Assembly (NCBI GenBank): GCA_002731875.1
Contig: PCCY01000023.1
Span: 62,001 to 126,000 of the forward strand
Source of the DNA: Roseobacter sp.
GTDB lineage: Bacteria > Pseudomonadota > Alphaproteobacteria > Rhodobacterales > Rhodobacteraceae
Reading direction: 5' to 3'
DNA: 64,000 nt
Below the pieces are notes generated by a model, which worked only from the letters and a program-made list of their open reading frames with translations, searched no databases and was not told the origin of the DNA. Position numbers and translations under genes: made by a program. Shown one piece after another: positions 53,551 through 62,986 of this stretch. Position 1 is the first letter of the stretch; each line of letters starts with the position of its first letter.

Positions 53551-54795
53551 ATGAAGAAATACTCAGCCTTTGCCGTCGCTCGCGAAGCGATCCGCCATCA
53601 CACCGGGTGGCAGCGGGCCTGGCGCGATGCGCAACCCAAAAAGCGGTACGATGTCATTATCATCGGGGCAGGGGGGCATGGTCTGGCTACTGCCTATTAT
53701 CTGGGTAAAAACTTTGGCATTACCAATGTCGCAATCCTCGAAAAAGGCTGGCTTGGCGGGGGCAATACCGGCCGCAACACCACGATCATCAGATCGAATT
53801 ACCTGCAGGACCCATCTGCCGCGATCTATGAAAAGGCGCGGTCGCTCTATGAAACCATGAGCCAGGACTTGAACTACAACGTCATGTTTTCGCCTCGCGG
53901 TGTGATCATGCTGGCGCAGACCCATCACGAGGTGCGCGGTTATCAGCGCACCGCCCACGCCAATGCGTTACAGGGCGTGCAGACCGAATTCATCGGCCCC
54001 GAGAAGGTCAAGCAGCTGGTCCCGATCATCAATATCGACGGGCCACGCTATCCGGTTCTGGGCGGCCTGTGGCAGCAACGCGGAGGAACAGCGCGCCATG
54101 ATGCAGTGGCATGGGGCTACGCGCGGGCCTGTTCCGACATGGGCATGGACGTGATCCAGAAATGCGAGGTCACAGGGATACGTCAGGATAACGGCAAGGT
54201 GACCGGCGTCACGACCAACCGCGGCGATATCGATTGTGACAAGCTGGGTATAGTGGTTGCGGGGCATTCGGGACATCTCGCCGACATGGCGGGCTTTCGG
54301 TTGCCGATCGAATCCGTTGCCCTTCAGGCGCTGGTGTCCGAGCCGATCAAACCATGCATGGATGTCGTGGTCATGGCCAATACCGTGCACGGATACATGA
54401 GCCAGTCGGACAAGGGCGAAATGGTCATCGGCGGCGGTACCGACGGCTATAACAACTACACACAGCGCGGGGCTTTTCACCACATCGAAGAAACCGTCCG
54501 CGCCTTGGTCGAAACCTTTCCCATGGTATCGCGCCTCAAGATGTTGCGCCAATGGGGCGGTATCGTCGATGTAACGGGTGACCGCTCTCCGATCCTGTCA
54601 AAAACGCCCGTCGACGGGGTTTTCGTCAATTGTGGCTGGGGTACGGGGGGGTTCAAGGCGATCCCGGGATCAGGCTGGGCGATGGCGGAACTAATCGCAA
54701 AAGGCCGCTCTCCGCTTACCGATGCCTTTGGGTTGAACCGCTTCCAAGAGGGGCGCTTCATCGACGAAAGCGTCGCGGCAGGAGTGGCACATTGA
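53551..54795 (+). CDS. soxB: Sarcosine oxidase subunit beta (SoxB)
   Basis: 414-aa FAD subunit of heterotetrameric sarcosine oxidase. FAD motif DVIIIGAGGHGLATAYYLG, then ILEKGWLGGGNTGRNTTIIR with the His/Asn region for FMN/FAD contact, and the C-terminal NCGWGTGGFKAIPGSG. It demethylates sarcosine to glycine together with SoxA, passing the C1 unit to tetrahydrofolate. First gene of the sox cluster. Confidence 0.93.
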   Translation: MKKYSAFAVAREAIRHHTGWQRAWRDAQPKKRYDVIIIGAGGHGLATAYYLGKNFGITNVAILEKGWLGGGNTGRNTTIIRSNYLQDPSAAIYEKARSLYETMSQDLNYNVMFSPRGVIMLAQTHHEVRGYQRTAHANALQGVQTEFIGPEKVKQLVPIINIDGPRYPVLGGLWQQRGGTARHDAVAWGYARACSDMGMDVIQKCEVTGIRQDNGKVTGVTTNRGDIDCDKLGIVVAGHSGHLADMAGFRLPIESVALQALVSEPIKPCMDVVVMANTVHGYMSQSDKGEMVIGGGTDGYNNYTQRGAFHHIEETVRALVETFPMVSRLKMLRQWGGIVDVTGDRSPILSKTPVDGVFVNCGWGTGGFKAIPGSGWAMAELIAKGRSPLTDAFGLNRFQEGRFIDESVAAGVAH

Positions 54796-54892
54796 ATATT
54801 TCACCAAAACAGGCGGCATCCCCCCCCCGCAGGAACCTTTCTGCGGTTCAAACTGTTGCACCTTCATACGAACGAAACGAAGGAGCAACACA

Positions 54893-55174
54893 ATGGCTAC
54901 GCCAGAACACCACCAACCGCCTAACAAAACGATCAACAAAACCAGCGGCACGGGATCAGGTATCATTATCGGGATACTTGTCATCTTGGTCATTGGCTTC
55001 GGCTTTTATTTCTTCTCGGGCAACGACCCAGTCGGCGGCCCCAGCGACGTCAACGTCACCGTTGAGGGCGCGGCAGATCCTGCGGGCAACACAGCACCTG
55101 CACCCGCACCCGCACCTGCGGCCCCTGCCGATCAACCCGCAACGGGTACAACCAACCAGCCTTCTGGCAACTAA
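54893..55174 (+). CDS. Small membrane protein inside sox cluster
   Basis: 93-aa protein with one membrane segment (IIIGILVILVIGFGFYFF) and a Pro/Ala-rich tail (APAPAPAPAAPADQPAT). No family recognised. It has a GGAG-type site and is followed by a strong terminator that separates it from soxD. Confidence 0.7.
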   Translation: MATPEHHQPPNKTINKTSGTGSGIIIGILVILVIGFGFYFFSGNDPVGGPSDVNVTVEGAADPAGNTAPAPAPAPAAPADQPATGTTNQPSGN

Positions 55175-55203
55175 AACGCTGCACAGAACTGTTTTATCGA
55201 CCA

Positions 55204-55242
55204 AGGCCAGCCTCATCGCGGGGGCTGGCCTTTCTGCGTTTT
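55204..55242 (+). terminator. Rho-independent terminator inside sox cluster
   Basis: AGGCCAGCC and GGCTGGCCT form a 9-bp stem around a 10-nt loop, followed by TTTCTGCGTTTT. It lies between the 93-aa gene and soxD, so soxDAG must have its own promoter or depend on readthrough. Confidence 0.85.
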
Positions 55243-55267
55243 CGATACCCTTCAAAAGGAACGTCGC

Positions 55268-55600
55268 ATGCTGATCCTGACATGCCCGAATTGCGGTGTC
55301 ACAGCCGAGGAAACCGAATTTCACGCCGGCGGAGAAGCTCACCTGAAGCGGTTTGGCCCCGGCGCAACGGACGCGGAATTCGAAAGCTATCTTTTCATGC
55401 GCGAAAATCCAAAGGGGGTGCACTTTGAAAGATGGCGCCACGTCTACGGGTGCGGAAAATGGTTTCACGCCGCCCGAGACACCGTAACCCTTGAGGTTTT
55501 CGGTACTTACACGGCGCAGACCAGTACCATACCTCAAGACATCCTCGACAAGGTTCGTGATCGTCGCCCGAACTGGCAGGGTCAGGGTGCCCCTCGATGA
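55268..55600 (+). CDS. soxD: Sarcosine oxidase subunit delta (SoxD)
   Basis: 110-aa zinc-binding subunit: LTCPNCGVTAEETEFHAGGE, with later YGCGKWFHAARD. Typical length and position before soxA. Confidence 0.93.
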   Translation: MLILTCPNCGVTAEETEFHAGGEAHLKRFGPGATDAEFESYLFMRENPKGVHFERWRHVYGCGKWFHAARDTVTLEVFGTYTAQTSTIPQDILDKVRDRRPNWQGQGAPR

Positions 55601-55679
55601 CACACCGTTCAATTTCATTTTGCCTGAAAACTCCCGCCGGAGGCATCAATGCTCTCCGCAAACGCCAAGGTTCGCCGTT

Positions 55680-58600
55680 ATGAGCACCAGAATTGCCACA
55701 GGTGGTCGCCTGCTGAACAAATCCAACGCTGTCAGCTTTTCATTCAATGGCAAGCAATTGCGCGGTTTCGAAGGCGATACACTCGCGTCAGCTCTTTTGG
55801 CCAATGACCAGATGCTGGTCGGTCGATCCTTCAAATATCACCGTCCCAGGGGCGTGGTGGCCGCTGGCCCCGAAGAACCCAATGCGTTGGTGAACCTGGG
55901 CAGGGCCGGGAAATTTGAACCCAATCAGCGGGCGACTACAACAGAACTGTTCGACGGTTTGAATGCCGAAAGTCAGAACCACTGGCCCAGCCTCGAATTC
56001 GATGTTGGGGCGATCAACAAATATCTCAGCCGGTTTTTACCGGCGGGCTTCTATTACAAGATGTTCATACATCCCCGCCCGTTCTGGAAGCATGTCTACG
56101 AACCGATCATTCGTCATTCCGCCGGGCTGGGAAAAGCCCCCAAGGACCAGGACGCAGACAGCTATGAACATTTTTATGCGTTTTGCGACGTTCTGATTAT
56201 CGGTGGTGGCGTCGCCGGGCTCGAGGCGGCGCGTACCGCAGGCCGTTCCGGCGCACGGGTGATCCTGCTGGAACAAACAGCCCATTGGGGCGGGCGTGCG
56301 CCGGTTGACGGAGGCACAATCGAAGGCACCCCCGTCAACAGCTTCGTCGACGATCTGGTGGCCGAGTTATCCACCATGAGCAACGTCGAAATGCGGACCC
56401 GCGTGATGGGGGCGGGCGTTTATGATCACGGCTATGTTCTTGGCTATGAACGTCTGACCGATCACGCTCCGCAGGCCGCCGGGCCACGCCATCGGTTGTG
56501 GCGCATCCGGGCGGGTCATGTCATCACCGCCACCGGTGCCATTGAGCGTCCCTTGTCCTTTGCCGGAAACGATATCCCCGGTGTGATGCTCGCCGCCTCG
56601 ATCCGCGATTATCTGGTGAATTACGGGGTTTCGGTGGGCGACCGTACCGTCGTGGTCACCAACAATGACGATGCCTACCGCACGGCTATTGCGTTGGTCG
56701 AAGCGGGTTTGAGCGTCCCTGCGGTTCTTGATGCCCGTGTGTTGCCGCAGGATTCACCGTTGATGGTGCGTGCCAAGGAACTGGGTATCCGCGTCATGAT
56801 GGGGCATGCGATCTCGCGGGTCAAAGGGACCAAGCGGGTCGCAGCCGTCGAGGTTTGCAGTCAGGCCGGAGAAGGTGCCGTTCTGGAAACCATCGCCTGC
56901 GAGGCCGTTGCCATGTCGGGTGGTTGGGCCCCCGTGGTCCATCTGTGGTCCCATTGCGGCGGAAAACTGGTATGGGATACGACGCTTGCGACATTCCGCC
57001 CCGATGTGGATAACCCACCCCTTGGGGCTGATGGTCACGGTTTCGTCACCGCCGCTGGTGCGGCCGCTGGATTTTTTGGTCTGGATGACATCTTGCATGA
57101 CGCTCACGCGGCTGCGGATGGCGTTGCGACCGCTCTTGGGTTCAAGCTGCCCTCCGAGGTCGTGTCGCCCAATGCCAGCCGTCAGGAGGAGGCTCCCCTG
57201 ACACCGGTATGGTTGATGCCGCAAGGTGCGGGCGTAAACCTGCGCGAGAAGGCGTGGCTGGATTATCAAAATGACGTCAAGGTCTCCGACATCCGTCTGG
57301 CGGCACAAGAAGGGTTCGTCAGCGTGGAACATGCCAAGCGCTACACCACGCTGGGGATGGCCACCGATCAGGGAAAGCTCAGCAACGTCAACGGGCTGGC
57401 AACGCTCGCCGGGGCGATGAACGCCGATATCCCAAGTGTTGGAACCACCACGTTCCGCCCGCCATACCACCCGATTTCAATGGGATCGATTGGTGGCGAG
57501 GCGCGAGGCGATGTATTTCAACCGGTTCGTCGTACCCCTATGCATGATTGGCACGAGGCCAACGGTGCCGAATGGGAACCGGTGGGCCAATGGCGCAGGC
57601 CCTATTCCTATAATCGCCCCGGTGAATCCACCCATGACGCGGTAATGCGCGAAGTGACCAACACCCGGACCAAGATGGGGCTTCTCGATGCGTCAACGCT
57701 GGGCAAGATCATCGTCAAGGGGCCGGACGCGGGCAAATTTCTCGACCTGCTCTACACCAATATGATGAGCAGCTTAAAACCGGGTAAATGCCGCTATGGC
57801 TTGATGTGTTCGGAAAACGGTTTTCTGATCGACGATGGTGTCGTCGCCCGTATAGATGACGACACCTTTCTGTGCCACACCACGACCGGTGGCGCGGAAC
57901 GCATCCATCAGCACATGGAAGAATGGCTGCAAACGGAATGGTGGGATTTCGACGTCTACGTCGCCAATGTCACCGAACAATATGCGCAGATCGCCGTGGT
58001 CGGCCCCAACGCGCGCAAATGTCTGGAAAAGCTGGGCGGCATGGATGTCAGCAAGGACGCGCTGGCATTCATGGAATGGGCGGACGGCACGCTGGGTGGT
58101 TTCGACTGCCGGATCTACCGCATCTCTTTCTCGGGCGAGCTGAGCTACGAGATCGCGGTTGACGCAGGGCAGGGCCAAGCGTTCTGGGATGCTTTGATGG
58201 TGGCGGGCAATGACCTGGGCGTGATGCCCTATGGCACCGAATGCCTGCATATACTTCGCGCCGAAAAAGGCTTTATCATGATTGGCGATGAAACCGACGG
58301 CACGATCATTCCGCAAGACCTCGGGTTGAATTGGGCGATTTCCAAGAAAAAGGACGACTATCTTGGAAAACGAGCGCAGGAGAGATCGCATATGGTGGAT
58401 CCGAACCGCTGGAAACTCGTCGGTTTGGAAACCACAGACGGCAGCACGCTGCCTGACGGGGCCTATGCCGTCGGCGACGGTGTGAACGAGAACAACCAGC
58501 GCACCATGATCGGCCGTGTCACGTCAACCTATCACTCCCCGACACTGGGCAAGGGCATCGCGATGGGGCTGGTTCTGAACGGACCAGACCGCATGGGCGA

Positions 58601-58697
58601 GGTGCTGGATTTCCCTGGTACCGATGGCAAGACGTATCAGGCGAAAATCGTCGATCCGATTTTCTATGACAAAGAGGGGGCGAAGCAAAATGTCTGA
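55680..58697 (+). CDS. soxA: Sarcosine oxidase subunit alpha (SoxA)
   Basis: 1005-aa subunit. The N-terminal 2Fe-2S-type/ubiquitin-like part (FSFNGKQLRGFEGDTLASAL) is followed by an NAD-binding region (VLIIGGGVAGLEAARTAGRS), and a C-terminal GcvT-like folate domain from about residue 620 (HDWHEANGAEWEPVGQWRRP). It binds NAD and tetrahydrofolate and channels the C1 unit. The start MSTRIATGGR matches family N-termini; a better GGAGG-preceded ATG at 55649 is out of frame. The stop overlaps soxG by 8 nt. Confidence 0.94.
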   Translation: MSTRIATGGRLLNKSNAVSFSFNGKQLRGFEGDTLASALLANDQMLVGRSFKYHRPRGVVAAGPEEPNALVNLGRAGKFEPNQRATTTELFDGLNAESQNHWPSLEFDVGAINKYLSRFLPAGFYYKMFIHPRPFWKHVYEPIIRHSAGLGKAPKDQDADSYEHFYAFCDVLIIGGGVAGLEAARTAGRSGARVILLEQTAHWGGRAPVDGGTIEGTPVNSFVDDLVAELSTMSNVEMRTRVMGAGVYDHGYVLGYERLTDHAPQAAGPRHRLWRIRAGHVITATGAIERPLSFAGNDIPGVMLAASIRDYLVNYGVSVGDRTVVVTNNDDAYRTAIALVEAGLSVPAVLDARVLPQDSPLMVRAKELGIRVMMGHAISRVKGTKRVAAVEVCSQAGEGAVLETIACEAVAMSGGWAPVVHLWSHCGGKLVWDTTLATFRPDVDNPPLGADGHGFVTAAGAAAGFFGLDDILHDAHAAADGVATALGFKLPSEVVSPNASRQEEAPLTPVWLMPQGAGVNLREKAWLDYQNDVKVSDIRLAAQEGFVSVEHAKRYTTLGMATDQGKLSNVNGLATLAGAMNADIPSVGTTTFRPPYHPISMGSIGGEARGDVFQPVRRTPMHDWHEANGAEWEPVGQWRRPYSYNRPGESTHDAVMREVTNTRTKMGLLDASTLGKIIVKGPDAGKFLDLLYTNMMSSLKPGKCRYGLMCSENGFLIDDGVVARIDDDTFLCHTTTGGAERIHQHMEEWLQTEWWDFDVYVANVTEQYAQIAVVGPNARKCLEKLGGMDVSKDALAFMEWADGTLGGFDCRIYRISFSGELSYEIAVDAGQGQAFWDALMVAGNDLGVMPYGTECLHILRAEKGFIMIGDETDGTIIPQDLGLNWAISKKKDDYLGKRAQERSHMVDPNRWKLVGLETTDGSTLPDGAYAVGDGVNENNQRTMIGRVTSTYHSPTLGKGIAMGLVLNGPDRMGEVLDFPGTDGKTYQAKIVDPIFYDKEGAKQNV

Positions 58698-59265
58698 AGC
58701 GATCAGTGCATTGAACGGTGCTGTCTTCAAGGAAGGCATAGCGGAAATTCTGGGCCTTGACCCGATCGGAATGATCTCGATCCGGGGCGATCTATCCGCG
58801 AGCTATATGAAAAAAGCTTTGAAAAAGGCAGTTGGTGTCGGCATGCCGGGCATCCGGGAAATATCACTGGCGGGGGACAAGGGCGTCGCGTGGATGTCGC
58901 CAGACGAACTGCTGCTGATATGCCCATATACCGACGTCGCGAATGCGCTTGAGTCCCTGAAAAAAGGCTTTGGTGATAACCATGCTCTGGCCGTGAATGT
59001 GTCCGATGCCCGGGCTGTGTTCCGTATCAAGGGGCCGAACACGCGCGAGGTGCTGGCCAAACTAGCGCCCGTCGACCTGTCACCCCAGGCTTTCGGCCCC
59101 GGCATGATCCGACGCACCCGTCTGGCCCAGGTCCCGGCAGCCTTCTGGATGGAGGATACTGACACCGCACAGCTTGTGTGTTTCCGCTCGGTCGCCCAAT
59201 ACGTGTTTGATTTGCTGAAAACCGCCGCGCAACCGGGATCAGAGGTCGGTTTCTATCGCAGCTAG
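58690..59265 (+). CDS. soxG: Sarcosine oxidase subunit gamma (SoxG)
   Basis: 191-aa GcvT-fold-like subunit: LTGAVFKEGIAEILGLDP-like N-terminus, then SPDELLLICPYTDVANALE and VNVSDARAVFRIKGPNTREV. Last gene of the sox operon. Confidence 0.92.
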   Translation: MSEAISALNGAVFKEGIAEILGLDPIGMISIRGDLSASYMKKALKKAVGVGMPGIREISLAGDKGVAWMSPDELLLICPYTDVANALESLKKGFGDNHALAVNVSDARAVFRIKGPNTREVLAKLAPVDLSPQAFGPGMIRRTRLAQVPAAFWMEDTDTAQLVCFRSVAQYVFDLLKTAAQPGSEVGFYRS

Positions 59266-59470
59266 GCTAAAGGTCGCCGATAGGCTCCAGGCAGGACGTA
59301 TCGGCGGAACCTTCAACCATTCCGGATGGTTTTGGTCTAAGTTGCCAAAAGCGTGTGTACATACATAATTGGGCGCAGATCGAAGCTCGGTTTCCTATCT
59401 TGCCCTTGACCTTGCGGGTTCACGCGCTTCATGTGGCCCAGAAGCAATTTCAATAACGGAGGCTTTTCTC

Positions 59471-60070
59471 ATGGCTTTTACTCTTCCTGACCTTCCCTAT
59501 GCCCACGACGCGCTTGCATCCAAAGGCATGTCAAAGGAAACGCTGGAATACCACCACGACAAGCACCACAACGCTTATGTAACCAATGGCAACAAGGCCA
59601 TCGAGGGCACTGAGTGGGAGGGGAAGACCCTCGAGGAGATCATCAAGGGTACATATAAGCCCGATGCCGTGGCCCAAAATGGGATCTTCAACAACATCTC
59701 TCAGCTTTGGAATCACAACCAGTTCTGGGAAATGATGACCCCCAACTCTGTCGCGATGCCCGGCGAACTGGAAAAGGCTATCAAAGAAAGCTTTGGTTCG
59801 GTCGACAAGTTCAAGGACGAATTCAAGACCGCAGGTGGCGGCCAGTTCGGTTCTGGTTGGGCATGGCTGGTAAAGGATAAAGACGGCGGTCTGAAGGTTA
59901 CCAAGACAGAGAATGGCGTGAACCCAGTGTGTTTCGGTCAGACAGCTCTGCTTGGCTGCGACGTGTGGGAGCATTCCTACTATATCGACTATCGCAACGC
60001 GCGCCCTGACTATCTGTCAAACTTCCTCGATAATCTTGTAGATTGGGAAAACGTCGCGTCGCGCATGTAA
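59471..60070 (+). CDS. sodB: Fe-type superoxide dismutase
   Basis: 199-aa SOD. Metal ligands lie in YHHDKHHNAYV, LWNHNQFW, DVWEHSYYIDY. The AGGGQFGSGWAWLV segment fits the Fe/Mn family, and residues near it suggest the Fe type. GGAGG precedes the ATG. Confidence 0.93.
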   Translation: MAFTLPDLPYAHDALASKGMSKETLEYHHDKHHNAYVTNGNKAIEGTEWEGKTLEEIIKGTYKPDAVAQNGIFNNISQLWNHNQFWEMMTPNSVAMPGELEKAIKESFGSVDKFKDEFKTAGGGQFGSGWAWLVKDKDGGLKVTKTENGVNPVCFGQTALLGCDVWEHSYYIDYRNARPDYLSNFLDNLVDWENVASRM

Positions 60071-60089
60071 TCTTTTGATATATCTACAG

Positions 60090-60126
60090 AAAGGCTCCGC
60101 CCGTTCACGTGGCGGGGCCTTTTTTG
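60090..60126 (+). terminator. Terminator after sodB
   Basis: A GC-rich stem GGCTCCGCC / GGCGGGGCC, with a 7-nt loop, is followed by a run of six T. Confidence 0.85.
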
Positions 60127-60186
60127 TGGGAACTGTGATCCGGGGTCATGCGTTTGTCCGTTGAGCAAATCAGATTACAGGAGAAC

Positions 60187-60645
60187 ATGATGACCAAGAT
60201 TGATAACGGGACTTGGGTGCTGATCGCAGATGGCGAAAAGGCATTATTCATGGTCAACGAAACTGATGACGAAAATCCGTTCTTACAGGTCTTCCGCGAG
60301 GAGGAACAAGATAACCCTCCCAATCGCGAGCAAGCAGCAAATCGCCGGGGGCGTTTCAACGATGGCCCTTCGGTGCACCGATCTGCGGTAGCCGATACGG
60401 ATTGGCATCAACTTTCAAAGGATCGTTTTGCGCACGAATTAGCGGAAATCTTGTACAAGCAAGCCCATAAGGGACGGTTTGAAAAGATCGTGATCGTGGC
60501 TCCGCCTTCCACGCTGGGTGAATTGCGCGATGCATTCCACCAAGAGGTGTCGAGCAAGGTTGTAGGAGAAATTCCAAAAACCCTGACAAACCATCCGGTC
60601 AACGAGATCGAGGAGATCATCAAGTCCGAGTTGAATTCGAACTAA
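60187..60645 (+). CDS. Host attachment-family protein
   Basis: 152-aa protein of the host-attachment (baeRF-related) family: NGTWVLIADGEKALFMVNET, SKDRFAHELAEILYKQAHKG and EKIVIVAPPSTLGELRDAFH. The biochemical role is unknown. AGGAG precedes ATGATG. It follows the sodB terminator and has its own terminator. Confidence 0.85.
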   Translation: MMTKIDNGTWVLIADGEKALFMVNETDDENPFLQVFREEEQDNPPNREQAANRRGRFNDGPSVHRSAVADTDWHQLSKDRFAHELAEILYKQAHKGRFEKIVIVAPPSTLGELRDAFHQEVSSKVVGEIPKTLTNHPVNEIEEIIKSELNSN

Positions 60646-60724
60646 TGTGTATCTAAATTGCAACACCTGACAAGGCGCGATCAGCTTTGGTTTTCAGTGT
60701 ATTGCCCCGCCAGTATCGGCGCTG

Positions 60725-60753
60725 AAAGAGCGCTGGAATTCCAGCGCTCTTTT
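60725..60753 (+). terminator. Terminator after host attachment gene
   Basis: AAAGAGCGCTGG and CCAGCGCTCTTT form a 12-bp stem with a 4-nt loop, ending in a T run; symmetric enough to act in both directions. Confidence 0.85.
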
Positions 60754-60907
60754 CGCGTTACGCTGGTCAGCTTGCATGTGCATACGGGGAAAACATCTGC
60801 CTAATTGCCGGGGGAAGTCTGCCTGACTCTGGGAATTACGCCAATGCGCGGGGACATAGATGCGGCAATGCGGCTGTGTTCCCGCGCGTTGGCATCCCAG
60901 ACAAATG

Positions 60908-61459
60908 TCAGCTTAAAAGTTGGTGCAACAATTCCACGGCGGCATCTGCATCGGGGACTGACGTGAAATAGCCAAGCAACGTTTCATCAGCGAATCCTTC
61001 GGCGACGACATGGGCGAGAAGCGCAAGCAGCGGATCCCAGTAACCATTTGTATTAACTAGTATTATTGGCTTGCTGTGCAGGCCAAGCTGCCGCCATGTA
61101 AGCACCTCGAACAATTCGTCTAACGAACCGGCACCGCCGGGCAACACCACGACCGCATCGCAGTTCATGAACATGACCTTCTTACGTTCATGCATCGTTT
61201 CGGTGACGATGTACCGCGTCAGATCGGTCTTGCCGACTTCCCATTTCACCAGATGTTCAGGAATGACGCCGAACGTATTCCCTCCCGCCAATTGCGCCGC
61301 GCGGGCGACAGCCCCCATTAAACCTACGTCCCCGGCACCGTACACCAGCCGCCAGTTTTCTCTTGCCAAACCCTGTCCGACGGCGTGGGCCTGAGCCATG
61401 TATTCGGGGTCGTTACCGGGGCGCGATCCGCAATATACACACACGGATTTTTGCTTCAT
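60908..61459 (-). CDS. LOG-family phosphoribohydrolase
   Basis: 183-aa Rossmann-fold protein: CVYCGSRPGNDPEYMAQAH, MHERKKVMFMNCDAVVVLPG, and the signature PGGAGSLDELFEVLTWRQ. LOG proteins hydrolyse nucleoside 5'-monophosphates (cytokinin-type or AMP). The chosen ATG is preceded by GAGGA; an ATG six codons earlier is possible. Confidence 0.9.
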   Translation of the reverse strand: MKQKSVCVYCGSRPGNDPEYMAQAHAVGQGLARENWRLVYGAGDVGLMGAVARAAQLAGGNTFGVIPEHLVKWEVGKTDLTRYIVTETMHERKKVMFMNCDAVVVLPGGAGSLDELFEVLTWRQLGLHSKPIILVNTNGYWDPLLALLAHVVAEGFADETLLGYFTSVPDADAAVELLHQLLS

Positions 61460-61568
61460 CAAGGTTATCCTCGCCATTGAATGTGCAGAAGAAATGCAGC
61501 TGCATTTTGACCCTTGATAGAGCGCTTGCTACAAGTTCTCAATGAGCCGAGGCCAGAGGGTTATCACG

Positions 61569-62891
61569 ATGCCGATGTTCCGAACTAGAAATGCGCAGAT
61601 TGGCGGCGGAATCCTGGCCGCTACTGTAATTTTTGGTGCCGGTTATCTTTGGCTATATTGGACGGCTCCCTCGCACGTCACGGCGCGCGTAACCCCTCAG
61701 ACCATCATATCAGATACAAAGATGACCTCCAGACCCCTGACGGCTGCGGCGGTCGATGACGCTCAGGCGGCGCGCGCCGCGCCCGCACTTTCTGCCCCAA
61801 AGGCAGCCGATACTCCGGAAATCATGGCGTCGCCAAATAGCCCAAGCTTTGACGAGGTCCGTCGAGAGGTGGATGGGGTGACGGTAATCGCAGGTCGCGC
61901 CAGCCCGGGCAGCAATGTTCGGGTCATGAGCAACGGCGCGGAAATTGCGACTGCTACCGCGGATAGTGCAGGAAAATTTGCAACGCTGGCGATCTTGCCT
62001 CCGGACGGGACGGGGCAGGTTCTGAGCTTGGCCGCGCAGTTGGATGCGACGACGACGGTGTCCGATGAAGAGATTATCCTTGCGCCGCTCACTCCTTCAA
62101 TGCCCGCCGCCGCGGCGATAGAGAACAGCGTCGTAGCCGGTTTGCCCGGTGAGATCACCGCCCCCAGTTCGCCGACGGTTCCAGACAAAGTGACGGAAAA
62201 CGCGCCATCGGACGCAGCGCCCTCGGTCAGTCAACCGTCTACGCTAGGTCCGGTACGCGCACCGCAGACCCCCGACGCGCCGGAAGTCCCGGCGACCATG
62301 ACGGCCGCGACGACCGTTCCGTCAGCCGCACCCGAAACACCGGTTGCAGAGGCTCCGCCGCGAGTGGCAGTTTTGAAATCGACCCCAGACGGCGTAGAGC
62401 TTTTGCCTGGATCGGCCCCAGAGGTTACCGACCGTATCGCGCTTGATACCATTTCATATTCCGAGACCGGCGAAGTCCGTTTGGGAGGAAGGGCACAGTC
62501 GTTGGGCAAATCGGTGCGCGTTTACCTGAACAACAGCCCGGTGGTTGCGTTGGCAGTGGACCCGGAGGGGCGGTGGCGCGGTGACCTCAAGGACATCGAT
62601 ACCGGCATATACACGCTGCGTGTTGACGAACTGGATGGGGCGGGAAAGGTGATCAGCCGGGTAGAGACCCCGTTTAAACGTGAATCCGCGGCAACACTGG
62701 AACGCGCGTCGGCAAGCCATAATGGACCGATAAGCGCGATCACCGTTCAGGAAGGGGCCACACTTTGGGCGATCGCAAGGGAACGCTATGGCGACCCGTT
62801 TCTTTACGTCAGGGTGTTCGAGGCAAACCGGGATTCGATCCGCGATCCTGATTTGATCTATCCTGGCCAGGTTTTCGACCTTCCTGACTGA
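61569..62891 (+). CDS. LysM domain envelope protein
   Basis: 440-aa protein. An N-terminal membrane anchor (GGGILAATVIFGAGYLWLYW) leads a long Ala/Pro/Thr-rich periplasmic region, two or more Ig-like stretches (VRLGGRAQSLGKSVRVYLNN), and a C-terminal LysM domain (EGATLWAIARERYGDPFLYV). It probably binds peptidoglycan. Confidence 0.86.
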   Translation: MPMFRTRNAQIGGGILAATVIFGAGYLWLYWTAPSHVTARVTPQTIISDTKMTSRPLTAAAVDDAQAARAAPALSAPKAADTPEIMASPNSPSFDEVRREVDGVTVIAGRASPGSNVRVMSNGAEIATATADSAGKFATLAILPPDGTGQVLSLAAQLDATTTVSDEEIILAPLTPSMPAAAAIENSVVAGLPGEITAPSSPTVPDKVTENAPSDAAPSVSQPSTLGPVRAPQTPDAPEVPATMTAATTVPSAAPETPVAEAPPRVAVLKSTPDGVELLPGSAPEVTDRIALDTISYSETGEVRLGGRAQSLGKSVRVYLNNSPVVALAVDPEGRWRGDLKDIDTGIYTLRVDELDGAGKVISRVETPFKRESAATLERASASHNGPISAITVQEGATLWAIARERYGDPFLYVRVFEANRDSIRDPDLIYPGQVFDLPD

Positions 62892-62986
62892 TGCGACGCG
62901 GGCGCACGCGCCTTCAAATCGTCCGACAGCACTGGCAACATCCGTTCGCCCGGCATATGTAGTGACCCAAGCATTTCAGGATCATT

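Noticed and set aside
55649-55681. GGAGG-preceded ATG as soxA start
   Set aside because: It is out of frame with soxA; the MSTRIATGG start matches the family N-terminus.
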